Shown here: one piece after another, positions 22,204 through 34,570 of the stretch
How the letters are laid out: every line of letters begins with the position of its first letter
Numbering within the stretch: position 1 is the first letter of the stretch
NCBI GenBank assembly: GCA_049724395.1
Contig: JAUGWO010000168.1
Coordinates: forward strand, 62,001 to 126,000
DNA length: 64,000 nucleotides
Reading direction: 5' to 3'
From: Spongospora subterranea f. sp. subterranea
Lineage: Eukaryota > Endomyxa: Phytomyxea > Phytomyxea > Plasmodiophorida
Program-made: the position numbers and the translations under genes
Notes under the pieces: generated by a model
Databases searched by the model: none
The model's input: only the letters and a program-made list of their open reading frames with translations
Told to the model about the DNA's origin: nothing

Positions 22204-24599
22204 TCAAGATATCACGTGGGGTCTCAAATTAGAGAATAAGCTGCAGCTGCTGTCAACCCATCCGTATTCTTTATGAACAGCTTGGAAAAGGAGTTGACAG
22301 TCGAACCTGTGCAATAGTTTAACCGATAACGCTGGATTGATTGACACACCAGAAATCAACAGATCTCCGATCATGTCAACAACGTCGTCAAGAATCAGAT
22401 CACCATTGAAGACAGAAACCAACTCATCGAAACTCTCGATTGACCTGATGCGCCCAATAGATGATAGAACCAGTGGAGCGATCGAAGGGAATTCGCCGCG
22501 TTTGCAAGCACGGACCAGATGGCGAATCTGATATTGGTCAAGCCGGATTCCACACTTCCTTGATTGCATGATGATTTCCGTTAGCAAAACTGGATCCCTT
22601 GTCTGAGTTACAATCTCGATACAGACGTCGGCAAGCACCTTTGAAGAATCCAACTCATTTTGCAGTATACCACAAAGTTGGCACCCCAAGGACACCATTG
22701 GGTGGAATGCCCGAGGAGCGGTGGCGAACGATGCGCTCATGATTTTATACAAGTTCTCAGGCGAAATTGTCCAGCCATAATTTCGAAACGCAGTGATCAT
22801 CCAACGCAGCGATTCCGGATCAGCGTGATAGGGCATGGAGAGCGATTCCCAGGAGGACGCGACATCAACGTCGGACGAGCTGACATTCTCAAGAACATTT
22901 TTGAAGATGAACATGGCGCGCTTGAGGTCGCCAATCTGGATATACGACTGGATGATGAGCAGAGGCGATCGCGTCGAATGGCTTAAACAAGATGATAAAA
23001 GGAATTCAGACAGTGCGGTGGGAGTCATCCCAGAGGTGATAATATTCTGAAAACAGGTTTGCGCCTTTGCTGGTTCAGAACATAGACCATACGCTTGCAA
23101 CAAAAGATTAAAATCATTCACTGATCGAAGACGGAATTCCGAGTTGTTGTGGAGGGTCAGTATTGTGTCAGCGATGGCGGCCGCGTTGGACAAGTAACCA
23201 CGTCGGAGATCATTTCTAAGACGAGACAAGATCGGGTCAAGATCTGTGCATTGAAGCGATGGCGTAGATGTACAACCAATTAGAATGGGGGACTTGAGAG
23301 TTGCTGACAACGAAGTGGCGCTATGGAATGCTTTCGCACCTAGTGACGTTGAGTACTGGGTGAAAACACGATCAATAGTTTCACGGTCGTCTTCCAGAGA
23401 CCTTAATACCCTGATAAGTGTGTGAAAACTGGGAATCACATTAGATTTCATCATTTCATATATCAGTGAAACAGCCCCAGATTTGTCGTTTAGCCTGCAT
23501 AGGGAGCGGCACAAGACGCCATATGCTTCGGAATGCAAAGGGATGTTAGCGTCTTTGAAAGCATGGAAAATGCGGATACACGATTGTGTTCTCTTCTCGA
23601 AAAAAGACAGCACAGTAACAGCTAGCGAAGCCACTTTTTCGCATTTCGGCAAGCAATTATGGTTGATAAGCATAATAACAGCGTTTTCTTGACGATTTCT
23701 AGCAAAATGAGTCAAAAGAGGGATAAACAAGCCAGTGTCCAGAGAACGAATAGAAGATAAGGTCCGATCGATGTTGGTTGTGCTAGTGAGAAATGCCATG
23801 ATCGCTCGCTCCTGGTTCACACCCGGAGCGCCGCTGATTGCGGGAAGCAGGCCCAGGTAGCACACCTCCATTATTTTCGGATTCCTATTCAGTCGCACGT
23901 CCCGTGCGACTGATAGCGTCAACGTCGAAAGGATATCGCTTGAAAGATTTGGAGACAGCAGCTCGAGCAGAAGACTTCCGTTTTGAAGGCCGGACCTCAA
24001 TGAAAACTTCAAAACAATGTCAAACAGAAAGTTTCCAAGATACTGCGCAGAGCTGGTTTTGATGAACTGTTGAGGATAGGAATAATAGGAAATTACTGCC
24101 GCATTAAGCAGCTCAGCTAAAACATTAGGTGAAGGGAAGCTCCTTGTCCGATTACATAATTTGAAAGCGGTATCAGCGAGAAGGGGCCAGTTGATGTTCA
24201 AAATGCTGCTGTGCTATAGAGGTATTTAGGTCTCAATATACGATGAACCATTGAGCAGACAGCACTGACCTGATTCAGAAACGAGTGGAAATTGTTGAAA
24301 GAGGACGATTCTGAACAATACTGGACTAGTGCCGACAGTCGGTTTGAGTTTGATGGAGAAGAGAGGTCAACACAAGGAGAAGTCCCAGAGAAAATGACGG
24401 GAGGGCCATTTTTAAGCGATAATACAGTCTGACAACGCTTCGGTAATAGTGGACGACAGATTCTGCCTTTCTGGCGCAGCAATTCACGACAACGTTGCCG
24501 ATATCCCCAATGGTGTTGAATATATGTTCTGGTCGTGGTCGAGATGGTAGCGAACGATGGGGTTTTCGCGCGATTTAGTCTAGACGATAATGAACTCAT
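22204..24599 (-). CDS. Organellar pentatricopeptide-repeat (PPR) protein
   Basis: About 779 residues in two exons (24270-24599 and 22204-24213) around a 56-bp GT-AG intron. The N-terminus MSSLSSRLNRAKTPSFATIS is basic and hydroxylated with no acids, typical of mitochondrial targeting. The body is all helical, with repeating 35-residue units such as YGVLCRSLCRLNDKSGAVSL followed by IYEMMKSNVIPSFHTLIRVL, and DFNLLLQAYGLCSEPAKAQT followed by CFQNIITSGMTP. This is the PPR helix-turn-helix signature. PPR proteins bind organellar RNA and act in processing, stability or translation. Repeats are degenerate and no DYW or SMR domain is seen, so the target cannot be inferred. Confidence 0.8.
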
Positions 24600-25480
24600 T
24601 GACCGTCTCGTTCATGCAGAAGGGCATTTCAAATTTTGCTCTGATGATAGCGAACACGGCACATCGCGTATTGGAACTTGATCAGAACCCAGTGCAATTG
24701 GCTGAGGGTGCCGCCCTGGACATAAAGATCCCACGGGAAGTGGTGCGCAGTTTTACTGCATGGATTGGATGGTGTCGTTGCGCCATCGGGAATAATATTT
24801 CGTGACAGTCCCCCAGTGAGTGACCGCATCACGTTTCCCGGGTCATGTAATTCCATCCCCATTCTGTATACGAGCCGGGTTCTATCCCGATATTTGAAAA
24901 CAGGTTCAGAGAGTGTTTTTTTCAGTGATTTTTCCGACAGTTGTGACATCAAAAACCAACGTCGTTGGTATTGGCGTTCCATTGCACAGTTGTCAGTTAC
25001 ATATGCAGCAATATCGTTATCTGACGATATGTGGAGATTTTCAACGTCTCTATTGATCACGATTATTTCGTCGTTATGAAGAAAGTACTTGATACAAATC
25101 AGGCTCCACTGTTTTTTGCCGAATTCCTCCAGGTTCGCATACATCTCAGCATGAGCGATTTCATCGACGGCACTACCTTAACGTTGAACAGAACAAACGA
25201 CTTTGTATATTCAGTGAACCCGTTGCGTTCGAAATTTGAAGCCCATAGCGCAATGACTCAAAACCAATGAGAAACAAGGATACTGAAGACGTCTTCTTTG
25301 ATTTAGCAACATGCTTTGAATTAGCAATCATTATCTTGTTAATAAATACAATAGCATACATTCGTATCGGTTTTGATCGAATGCTTTTCACATTAACGCA
25401 TAAGGATTCCATGATTTCACGGTTATTGTGACGATGGTTGAGTCGACGATCAGAATAGTACTTGATGATCATTATTACTG
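24600..25480. other. Unresolved probable gene between the PPR and CFAP57 genes
   Basis: Open frames overlap on both strands. On the plus strand 24590-24772 (KIPREVVRSFTAWIG) can splice by a 37-bp GT-AG intron into SDRITFPGSCNSIPILYTSR and onward to about 25079; a further frame runs 25031-25270. On the minus strand 24629-25144 is a single open frame of 171 codons. I recognise neither. One of them is probably real, given the length and the compact genome. Confidence 0.35.
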
Positions 25481-28400
25481 ATGAGTGAATGTGATGATAA
25501 TGATCAGGTCGTGGCGGGTCCAGCCATCCGACATGTATTCGGATCCAGCCCCAATCGATCGGGTCTGATCATACCCGCATACGATGATCGCTCCATCATC
25601 ATGTGCATTGGCCGATACGTGTCCCACCACCGTATCGGCACCCGATCCATGACCGTGATCGCCTCCCTGACACGATCGCCACGATTGCTGGCCGCGGCCT
25701 ACGCCCAAAGCAAGATCATCGTGGTCGAACAGGGATTCGTTCACGATGTCATCACCGTTATTGACTATCAATTTAATCACAGATCGTCGTCATTATCCCT
25801 CATCAAAGGCCCTATTATCGCCATTCAATTGACGCCTGCCTATCTCATATATTGTGTTGACGACTCAATATGCGTCTGTAAATGGCCATCTCGTCAAACA
25901 ATATCCATCATCAACTCCCCTTCCTGTATTCATGCCATCAGGTTCATTGATCGTTCATCATTTCTAGCGATTGGCCAACACGGGTATCTTCACGAATTCC
26001 GTATATCCGATACGATATCCGATATGAATATGATGAAAGGGCCTTGTTCAGGTCGTGATTTAGATCTCCATAACATAATTGTATTCGTTCGTCTAGAGCT
26101 CGCCGTTATGGTGTCGAACGGTTCCTTGTTGTTGATATATATCGAAAACACAATCACATCTGTCATTGACTGCAGCAAAGCGATCGCCAAATGGATAGAT
26201 CACGATCAGATCACCGTTATCACCAAGACCAGTGCCCGATCATTCATCGTCGCCACATCATCGGGTTTACTCCATCAACTCCATATTACATTATCGGACG
26301 ATGATCGTCATGGGATCGGAATCCACTACCAGATCACCTATGGGTCGCCATCGTCCCCGATAATTGACTCGATCATGGTCTCCAAATCCGCCCTCGTCTG
26401 TGTGCAATCCGGTCGTCGCCCGTATATGTTCGACCTTGGCGACAGGTCCAGCGACTCCATCACCCCATATATATCGTTGGCTGACGACGACGGCGCTCCT
26501 CTGTTGTCGATATGTGCAATTGGCGTTCATGGGCGGTTCTCGACTTTGCACATGAATGGAACAGTTCAGATATGGTAATTGATCGCCATTTCTCCCACTT
26601 CCGCAGATATTCGTTGCTTCCCAGTTACTTGCAAACAAACAGTGTAACATAGTTTGTATTGTGATGTAACTGGGCATTGGTATCGTTAATGGGCATTTGT
26701 AGCGTGGACTCGTGTGACAGCTACGTTGCAGAATTTTTGCGAATCGTTTTTGGGTTTCTCGAAGATTCTCACGTTTGTTTAGGGATTCGAACAAGAATCG
26801 GATGATAATCGAGGATGGGTCAGAGACGGGTATTGTTGTTGATGATGATCGTGATGGTGTTGTGTGCATCGCTGGGTCCTGCAATGGGTTAGAGATCTGC
26901 ATATGCAGGCGCGACTCACTGGCCATCTACCACATCCTGCACGATCGCCTGCAGCTCCGTCGCCAGGATCGCCGCTCGCATATCTCGTCAGTCGCCTATT
27001 CCCATTCGGTAGCCTGGATCTCCTTCTCGATCGCTCATCCCAGTCTAATTCCCGATACGATATTCAGGGTCATGCCATTGCCGTAATTGCTGGATCATAC
27101 ATTCATGGTAATCTCCCTCCGAAACACATTTCCTACCATCATTGGCCCATATTGTCACTAGACGCCATCTGACAAACTGTCTTAGTTTATAGATCAGTTG
27201 ATCTAACGTTGCTGTCATCCTCTGAGCGTCATCATTCTTCCCCAATCACCATAATCTGGTCCCCGAATGATCAGCTCCTGGTCGTGCTCGATACCTCATT
27301 TCAAATCCGTCATCTGATGTGTGAAGTTTTGTGTCCAGGCCAGTGGTTGCGCGGATGGATATTGCTCTGTATTCAGCTCGGCATCGTCATCGCGCCTCTA
27401 CCTGATCAAATCCCCATCCACATCCGACCCCTTATCTGATATCGCATTCCATTCCGATGCTATTTTCTTGATTGCCCACCGCAATACTGTGAACGTCGTT
27501 CATCTTGCCGATCATGGTGAAGTCCAATATCGTGATCCGATCGAAATCATCGGCTCTCCAATAACATCAATAGCTGTTGATCGTGTTCGACATCAACTGA
27601 TATTATCGACACGATCTGGACAAATTCTTTCCGTCAATATTGATGATTACCGATACGTGACGAAATCTGTCCATGACGGAATATTCACCTTTGCGCTTTT
27701 GGAAAATAACAAGATGGTCTCAGCTGGAGTTGATTCGTGTATTGTGGTCACGGAACTGGATCATGATCAAATTCTGGAAATCGGGGAAAGCCAAGACGAT
27801 CAAGTCGTTCTTGTTTCGGAATCGGATCTGATTGGCTTTAGCAGCGCGGCTGATCAGATCGCCAATAAAGCAGCTCTAGACGCGATACAATCGGAACAGA
27901 TGATCAAAGATCTGGAAGAGAAACACTGCCGAGAGATGGAGGAAATCAAGCGAGAATATGAGGATAGGATTGTGCAGCTGGGGGAGGAACGGGATGGATT
28001 ACGATGCGGATTAGATCGATGCCAAGAGCTGGCCAAGGAAGAGCTGAGGAGACAACGCAGTAATTTTGATAAGAGTTTAGGGGCTGTGGTGAAAAATATG
28101 GAGAATGCGCTAACGATAGAATACCAGAAGAACATTGGGTTAGCGCAAACATTGAAAGACGTGAATCGTCAACATGAACAGGAACTTCAGATGATCAACA
28201 CCAATCACGAACAAGAGACGCGGCAGTTGCGGTCCGAGCTAGATTACGCCAGAAACACTGCTAGAACAACATCGGAGGAGATGAAAAGGGCGATATCCGA
28301 TAAAGACGAAGCCTGTCAGAAGACAATAGAACTAAATGAGGTGGACAGAGATCGCCTAATGAATCAAACCGCTGATTGTTGCACAGGATGAGAACGACGC

Positions 28401-30255
28401 ACAATACGACGAGATTTACAGTCAATCGCGAACTGAGATGACGAAGCGAGATGAGCAGCTCACAAAGGCATTGGCAGAAAATTCAGCGATAGCGCAAAGA
28501 ATGGATGCAATACATCAAGATAATCAGGTCAAATCATATCAGATTGATGATCTGCAAGAAACCAACGACAATCTGAGAAGACAGATTGAGGACCTCAACA
28601 CTGCATTGGTATTGGACGGAGACTGTACGATAGTCGTATTGACCAACTATTTGATTAGGAAATGAGCCGGAAGAGTATTCAGATCAGGGAGACGCAGATC
28701 GGTAATGGAACCAGGGAATTAGCTGAGATATCGGCCTCTAGGGTCACTTTACAGGCCACAAACAGGTTCTTAGAACAAAGGATTAACGATCTAGAGGAAA
28801 GACAACGTAAACCACGCCCTCAGCGAATCCCTTCATTCATCAACGCAATGATTTGATCGTATCTCCCATGCAGAGGCGTTCCCGAAATGTATCAAAGAGC
28901 TGGATGAGCACGTTAAATCAACGGATGAGGAGTTGGTGTTATCGGCCAAGATAATCAATTCCTTGAGGAATGAGCTAAAGATCAGGTAATGGGGATGACG
29001 CTACGACAATAAAGTATGCTTGATTACCGGGTCTTGTAGTAATCACGAGTTGCGAAAGTGGAAGTCGCGCGCATCGTCGCTGGAAAAGTCTCTATCTTTA
29101 CACAAAACAAGGTCGGCGTGTATTGAAAGCGAAGTTCGACGATTGGTTGATGAGACGAGGGAATCCATCTGGATCGAGGAGTTGAGGCAAATGTGAGCGC
29201 AGAATTAGCTGAAATCAAAGAGTGTGTGTCTAAGTTGATGACGTCAGTTATGAGATATATCAATTGGGTAAACGCCATGTCAATCTCGATAAAACTGATC
29301 GTGTTGCACACGAATCTGAACAAGGTATTATCTCCTGATCTATATTTGGGCCCGCAATAAATCTGACTATGGGGTGGAATAGAGCTCGAGGAGTTGATCA
29401 GGCAACGATCAACATTGCAACGGTCGGTCGTTGCTTTGAGGAAACAGATGGATAATGAACGAGCCAGAGGAAAGACAGAAAACCACAAACGAATCGAGGA
29501 AAATCGAGATCTTCTATTGTAATTCACATGATCTTAAACAAAATATGATAATGAGAATGAACGGGACTCAGGACGTTGAATCAGTTGAGGAAAACGGTGA
29601 CCGATAAAGACATAATTATTGAGGGATTACAGGAGCGGGTTCGGACATTTGAGGAGCAGGATCAGGGAGAAGGCACCGATCCCGTCCAATCTAATATAGC
29701 GCCATCAAACACTCGGCAAGCGAAGACCAGAAAGGGGGTATTATTGGGCCCATTGGCTCCTCGATATCGATCAGCGATGTAATGTCCATGAAGATGGGTG
29801 ACCATGTAATGAGGCTGATCAAGTTTAACTCAGGTTGAAGCAGGAGAATTGCCGTCTCAAACACGAACTGGAAGACGCTCGCAATCAGAAAGACCAGCTC
29901 TCATTCCAGGTGAGGCATTTCCAGGAGGGATTATCTGTGGCGTTATCATGGGCTGAGAAAGGTGAGATTGTTTGCAGTTTTCAACGGTGCTCCCCGCATG
30001 TTCAATAATCTATGGGGTATGGTTTTGGGGCCAATAGGGGCCAGACATGCAGTCGATGAGACGCTGAAGAGTGTTGGAGAAGTAGGTTCCACACCAGATC
30101 CTGGATCGGGCAAAGGACCGCGATCAGGCTCAGCGATGTCGGTATCCCTAGACGATATGAGAGCCAGGCTTATGATCCCAAGATCACCATCATCGTCCGC
30201 AATCACAACCAAAAAACCAAGGCCGAAAACAACTATGTCCACCTACAAATTCTAG
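25481..30255 (+). CDS. CFAP57: CFAP57-like WD40/coiled-coil ciliary protein
   Basis: Large multi-exon gene. The first exon (25481-about 26545) starts with a beta-propeller whose opening IRHVFGSSPNRSG matches the CFAP57 N-terminus (HVFG motif). Blade-like stretches follow, such as RSMTVIASLTRSPRLLAAAY. Later exons give GHAIAVIAGSYIH|VYRSVDLTLLSSSERHHSSP and ITIIWSPNDQLLVVLDTS, which align with the second propeller of CFAP57, then GIFTFALLENNKMVSAGVDS, the last blade. From about 27890 to 29950 the protein is coiled coil (LEEKHCREMEEIKREYEDR; NHEQETRQLRSELDYARNT; ENCRLKHELEDARNQ), ending in a Ser/Pro/Lys-rich tail at 30255. CFAP57 anchors an inner-arm dynein (subspecies g/d) base in the axoneme. 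A frame change near 26960-26990 is not explained by a good intron, and exon borders after 28400 are uncertain. Confidence 0.75.
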
Positions 30256-32041
30256 AATGAAACTACATATTATATATCACTAGATTTAACAAACCACGTA
30301 GAGCGAGGCTCGATAATGACGAAAAACTTTCGTGATGTATGACTGAGGACGGAATATTGATAGACGGTGGTATAATCCAAAGAGAAAACAACCTGTCACG
30401 ATTGGACGTCACATCTCACGGTCGGCTAGGCCATCACAGCCAACATATCCTGGGCTCGTGATTCTGGTGCGATGACACCAATGGACGATCTCATAACATA
30501 TACCGGATCTATATGCTAATGAGGTAGAGCTCACTGTGGACCGTCGATTACTAAACGTGAACCGCTTTGAGGTATGGCTGCAGACTCCAGTAACAGAAAG
30601 AGGATGTTTAATGTTTCCAGTGGTGGAGCATGCGTTACGTGTTGGCGATTAAAGGGCGGTTGAGTCTGTCAGTGATTTGGCGGTTTGTTCAGACTGGTGT
30701 AGGAAATCATTTTCAGATGAATGGGGCAGAGGACTTTGAAGGTTAGTTTGACAATCTTCCGATATTCTCCTCCGTTATCGCACTGAACTTATCCACAGGA
30801 CAGTATCTCTCCTTCCTTGGATAAGCCGGCGAGGCACTCATTTGTGATCCTTCTATCAAAAAAACGTCATCGGAAAACAGGTCAGCAATCAAACAACTAT
30901 CTTGAATATCCAAGTTCAGGGCCAGTTGTCAAAGGTTTCAAGGCGACAATGAAAGAATATATATCGAAACTTGGTCAAACGTTTTCAAAGACCTCAACAT
31001 ATTTTGTCGTAAAGTTACCTATGCCCTACCTGTCTGAACAATACAATGATTGAAGAGGCCCAACTGAACGATGATTGACTGTTCTGGACGCAACAGCGGA
31101 CAAACACAGCAATGTTTTAGAGATATCGTCATCCCCCCTGTCGTTCACATTATTAGCTGAAGTCCATGCAGTGATCTGCCGCAGAGCGTATCCCCTCTTG
31201 AACTTCATAAAAGACAATAGCGGATTTGTACGGCATCTCGCGATATTTATCTACTCAAATACTGCATCAAAACTTTTCAATTCACATTAATGCAAGGCTA
31301 TATTCATTTGATATCCGTTAGCAGAAAAATAAATCTGGGATAAAGAAGCGCATCGTATTACCATCGTGTCCCTTTCGCGCCAGTTTGACTGTCAGATTCG
31401 ATTTCGACGGCCCAACTACAAAGTGTTTGATTCGGAACAGACACATCTTACTAATTCTCATCATCCTCTTTGAAATCCTCTATTTCCATCATTCATAACT
31501 TCGTTGTACGGTTCTACGTTGTCAAGTCTTTGTCCTCTGACATGTTCCAGTCGTTTTCCACCCAGGTGGAAGACATGCGACCAACGTGGCGGGGACTGCA
31601 CAGACCGATATGGGCAAATTTATCGATGTAGAGTGCCCAACTGTTGATAAGGTCTGGGTGGGCATTTCAGCTCGAGCTCCTGCCTTTGCGACAAAAACAA
31701 ACGGCACTTTTTTGGGGATCGTGAACCGCTAAAGGGTTTACTGATATGAAATCACCATCAACAACAGCAAACTCGATGCTGATTGATAACCGATTCGCAA
31801 CTATTGCCAGCCCGTCGAGCGTCGAAGTTCACCACCCGTTCCAGGACTGTTGGGCGTCGGTACTCCATCGGGCAGGCGGACGTGCTGGACCGGCGGCGGA
31901 ACACGTTGGGCGGCTGCGGCCACAGATATCCCCATCGACCGTGTACTTAGTGTGTGAAAAGTCCGCACGGATAATGTTGGGCGACAGGTTGATTGGGGTT
32001 TCAATAAAGGGAGCGGTGACACCGAGTCAGTATTCAATACC
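30256..32041. other. Interval with unrecognised exon-like open frames
   Basis: A plus-strand frame at 30817-31053 (basic, TMKEYISKLGQTFSKTSTYF) and another ending at 31730 (GTAQTDMGKFIDVECPTVDK) could be exons of unknown genes. I could not find a start and splice path. The last 300 bp are presumably the U2AF1 5' region. Confidence 0.3.
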
Positions 32042-33215
32042 ATGGCCGACCGCCTCGCTCGTATCTTCGGGACTGAAGAGGATAAGTTAGTGGCTGGCGT
32101 GTGCTGTCTAGGGGATGGTCGCATTTACCATCGTGCATCGATAGGGTCAACTGCCCCTTCTATTTCAAAATTGGAGCATGCAGACATGGAAACCGGTGCT
32201 CACGCATGCACGTTCGTCCCAATTTCAGCCAGACGATCCTGATGGCCCACATGTTCAATCCTCCCAACGGAAATACGGCGACTGGGGCCAGCTGGTCTTT
32301 CTGATATATTATCACCGGAAGATCAACAGTTTTACAATGGTAAACTGTTTCATCACATTTCTCTCTCACATATATTAACGTGCGAATTCCTTACAGATTT
32401 TACTGATGATTTACTCGATGAATTGAACAAATTTGGACGTGTTGAAGAATTGCATGTTTGCCAAAATCTCGGTGATCATATGTTTGGCAATGTTTATATC
32501 AAGTATCGAGGTATTTTATTGCCTTTGTTTTTCAAATGCTAGATAGTAATTATATCTCTGGTTCCTTGTTTTTTAGAAGAAGAAGAGGCCGAAAGGGCGC
32601 TTAAAGGTATAGTAGGTCGGTGTTACGCAGGGCAGTTGATCCAAGCAGAATATTCACCGGGTTTGTTCAAACCGTTAATGATGCTCTGAAAGGAATTAAT
32701 CTTTATCTTGATAGTTACCGATTTTCGTGAAGCTCGATGCCGACAATATGATGAAGAAACATGTGGCCGTGGTGGCTACTGCAATTTTATGCATCTCAAG
32801 GCGGTCCCTCCTCACTTGAAAACATACCTGCGTTCGGCTACTCGGGCTAGGGGTGGCGGAGGTGGTGGTGGTGGAGGTCGAGACGATTATCGTCGCGCAG
32901 GACCACCGCCCAACTTTGGAAGGGGTCGAGATGATTGGGGAGGTGGGCGCCGCGACGATCGCGATCGCAGAGATACCCATGATCGCCGTGAACGAGATGA
33001 TCGTCGTGACCGAGACGATCGCCGTGAGTTGTTTAGTTTGAACTCGGGTGTCAAAATGAAAACAATCTGTTATAGGTGGTCGTGGCGACCGTGGTGGTGA
33101 CCGAGATCGCCGAGATCGCGATGATAGAGACCATCGTCGCGATCGTGATATTCGGGACAACAGCGTGGAACGACGGCGGCAAATTGCACAATGGAACCAA
33201 GAAAAGGGTATTTGA
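32042..33215 (+). CDS. U2AF1: U2 snRNP auxiliary factor small subunit (U2AF35), with a +1 frame break and an Arg-Asp tail
   Basis: U2AF1 reads the 3' splice-site AG as partner of U2AF2. Visible parts: [15 protein letters not shown], intron 32086-32144, then zinc finger 1 [20 protein letters not shown] (C-x7-C-x5-C-x3-H type) and [18 protein letters not shown]. After TG (GGGG at 32284-32287) one G must be skipped to continue [17 protein letters not shown]. The UHM follows ([58 protein letters not shown]), then zinc finger 2 [20 protein letters not shown] with GYCNFMHLK. The tail has a Gly run, then an Arg-Asp/Arg-Glu repeat instead of the usual RS repeat. The last intron splits CGC C|GT, giving [15 protein letters not shown] and ending QWNQEKGI at 33215. 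Confidence 0.92.
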
Positions 33216-33316
33216 AGGCCATTCAACGTCACCAGACGATGTCGCAATCGCCATCATAATGCACCAATCAATAACTACAATCTAGTTTATTTTCGACGTT
33301 TTTTGTCGGTGACGCG

Positions 33317-33454
33317 TCATTTTTTGGATAATATCTCGGACAGTTTGTGACTGAGGCCATCAATGCGAGATGGTTCCTGATGCAATGATGATGGCGATAC
33401 ACCCTTGCTTTGTTTAGAGTTGAATAGCCACGACATTCGACTCGACTCATCCAT
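33317..33454 (-). CDS. Possible 45-residue protein, unknown
   Basis: Open frame starting MDESSRMSWLFNSKQSKGVS and ending LSHKLSEILSKK, lying between U2AF1 and bS6m. The C-terminal amphipathic end and sensible composition make it plausible, but it has no recognised family and could be a 3' exon or chance. Confidence 0.25.
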   Translation of the reverse strand: MDESSRMSWLFNSKQSKGVSPSSLHQEPSRIDGLSHKLSEILSKK

Positions 33455-33528
33455 TGGCCGAACAGAGTTGATGGTACTCCGGTCAGGAGTCAACTACGAG
33501 CATTGTCAGAGTGTTGCATTAATAGGTA

Positions 33529-33941
33529 CTAAACGACGAATTTCACCAGGAGAGGCCTTTCTTCTGCCTCTATATCGTCGCTGATTTTTTTGGGGTTGAT
33601 TTTCGTGGTGATATAACGAAGAACATTTTCGTCCAAGCGAAACGACCTGGCCAGTGAATCGATCTTGGAAGGCGCGCAATCTGTTCGAAAACGATATAGA
33701 TATCCAAAGCGCGACTTTTGCTTCTGTTTGGTCATAGAATATGCTGTAGCGGCGTACGATATCAGGAACCGTCGACAAGGGAGTGAGAAAACGTGCCTAA
33801 TGGTCGCTTGCCGAGGTTGTCAAGTTGGCGAATAACTCCTCCGTCGGTGGTGAGACATTTCGCTGCCCTCGTCACTGTCGCAACTACCTCAGACGGCTGG
33901 CATCGACCGCGAATGAAAAACAATGTCTCATAGAGAGGCAT
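33529..33941 (-). CDS. MRPS6: Mitochondrial small-subunit ribosomal protein bS6m
   Basis: bS6 binds 16S-type rRNA with bS18 in the platform of the small subunit. Exon 1 encodes MPLYETLFFIRGRCQPSEVV, then GGVIRQLDNLGKRPL; exon 2 encodes AYSMTKQKQKSRFGYLYRF, RSFRLDENVLRYITTKINP, and ends at 33529. MPLYE, the xxYxxGxRxLAY core and FRLDExVLRY are the family signature. The intron 33744-33796 (53 bp) has a GC donor (GCACGT) and a CTACAG acceptor. It is the only junction that keeps the family sequence (KRPL|AYSM) in frame. Start at 33941; an in-frame Met at 33956 would add MLEIN. About 119 residues, the usual mitochondrial length. Confidence 0.9.
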
Positions 33942-34100
33942 GTTAATTTCCAGCAATCGCTACCCGTTTCGAGTGGCCATCGGGGCTCCGGCTCAACCCG
34001 ATGGCGCCACTCACAGGAATGACATTAGCTGGCTGCGCCGTGTACATTATCATCACTGGCACAACCAATCTACCCTCTTTGGACTCTGGCAATTATTTTT

Positions 34101-34552
34101 CTACGAATAGGAATGACAATGACCAAACGAGCCGTTCTTTTGATCCCATATTCGAGAGATGATGCCATATTTCTCATATCGCTTCATCTGCAAAACAATC
34201 GAGCTGTCAGCTCAGTAATAGAAGCCACGCCAATAGTCTAATTCGAATGTCAACTACAAACCCAGCGTTGAGAAATTTTTTGGTCGCTCACCAACAGGTG
34301 CAACTGTTCTCCCTTTGCATCTGCCTTGTCGTTCACGAGCCAGATGGTGAACGTCAGAAAGTCTCCCGGATCCTCCAAAACGAGACAAAAAATTAGTTGG
34401 GCAAGATTTGCGACTCCCCAGATCATGGAATGACGAGTCATTTCAACAAATCCAGTCGTCGATCTGTTGTTTACTGGTCTAAGCATTGATGTCTGGGCTT
34501 CCTTTCGGTGAATAAAAGATTTGTCAGGAAAATTTAAACGGAAAGTAATCAT
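34101..34552 (-). CDS. Small protein with one hydrophobic segment, unknown
   Basis: Two exons, 34262-34552 and 34101-34187, joined in phase 0 across a 74-bp GT-AG intron. About 125 residues. The N-terminal 40 residues are basic (NFPDKSFIHRKEAQTSML), then comes a hydrophobic stretch (MIWGVANLAQLIFCLVL) that could be a membrane segment or amphipathic helix. The second exon adds MKRYEKYGIISRIWDQ. Size and layout would fit a mitochondrial membrane subunit, but I recognise no family. Confidence 0.45.
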
Positions 34553-34570
34553 AAAGCACGAGCACCGGGA

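Noticed and set aside
26940-27000. Fourth frame break, in CFAP57
   Set aside because: A frame change seems to occur, but the family is too divergent here to place it, and an unseen intron is possible.
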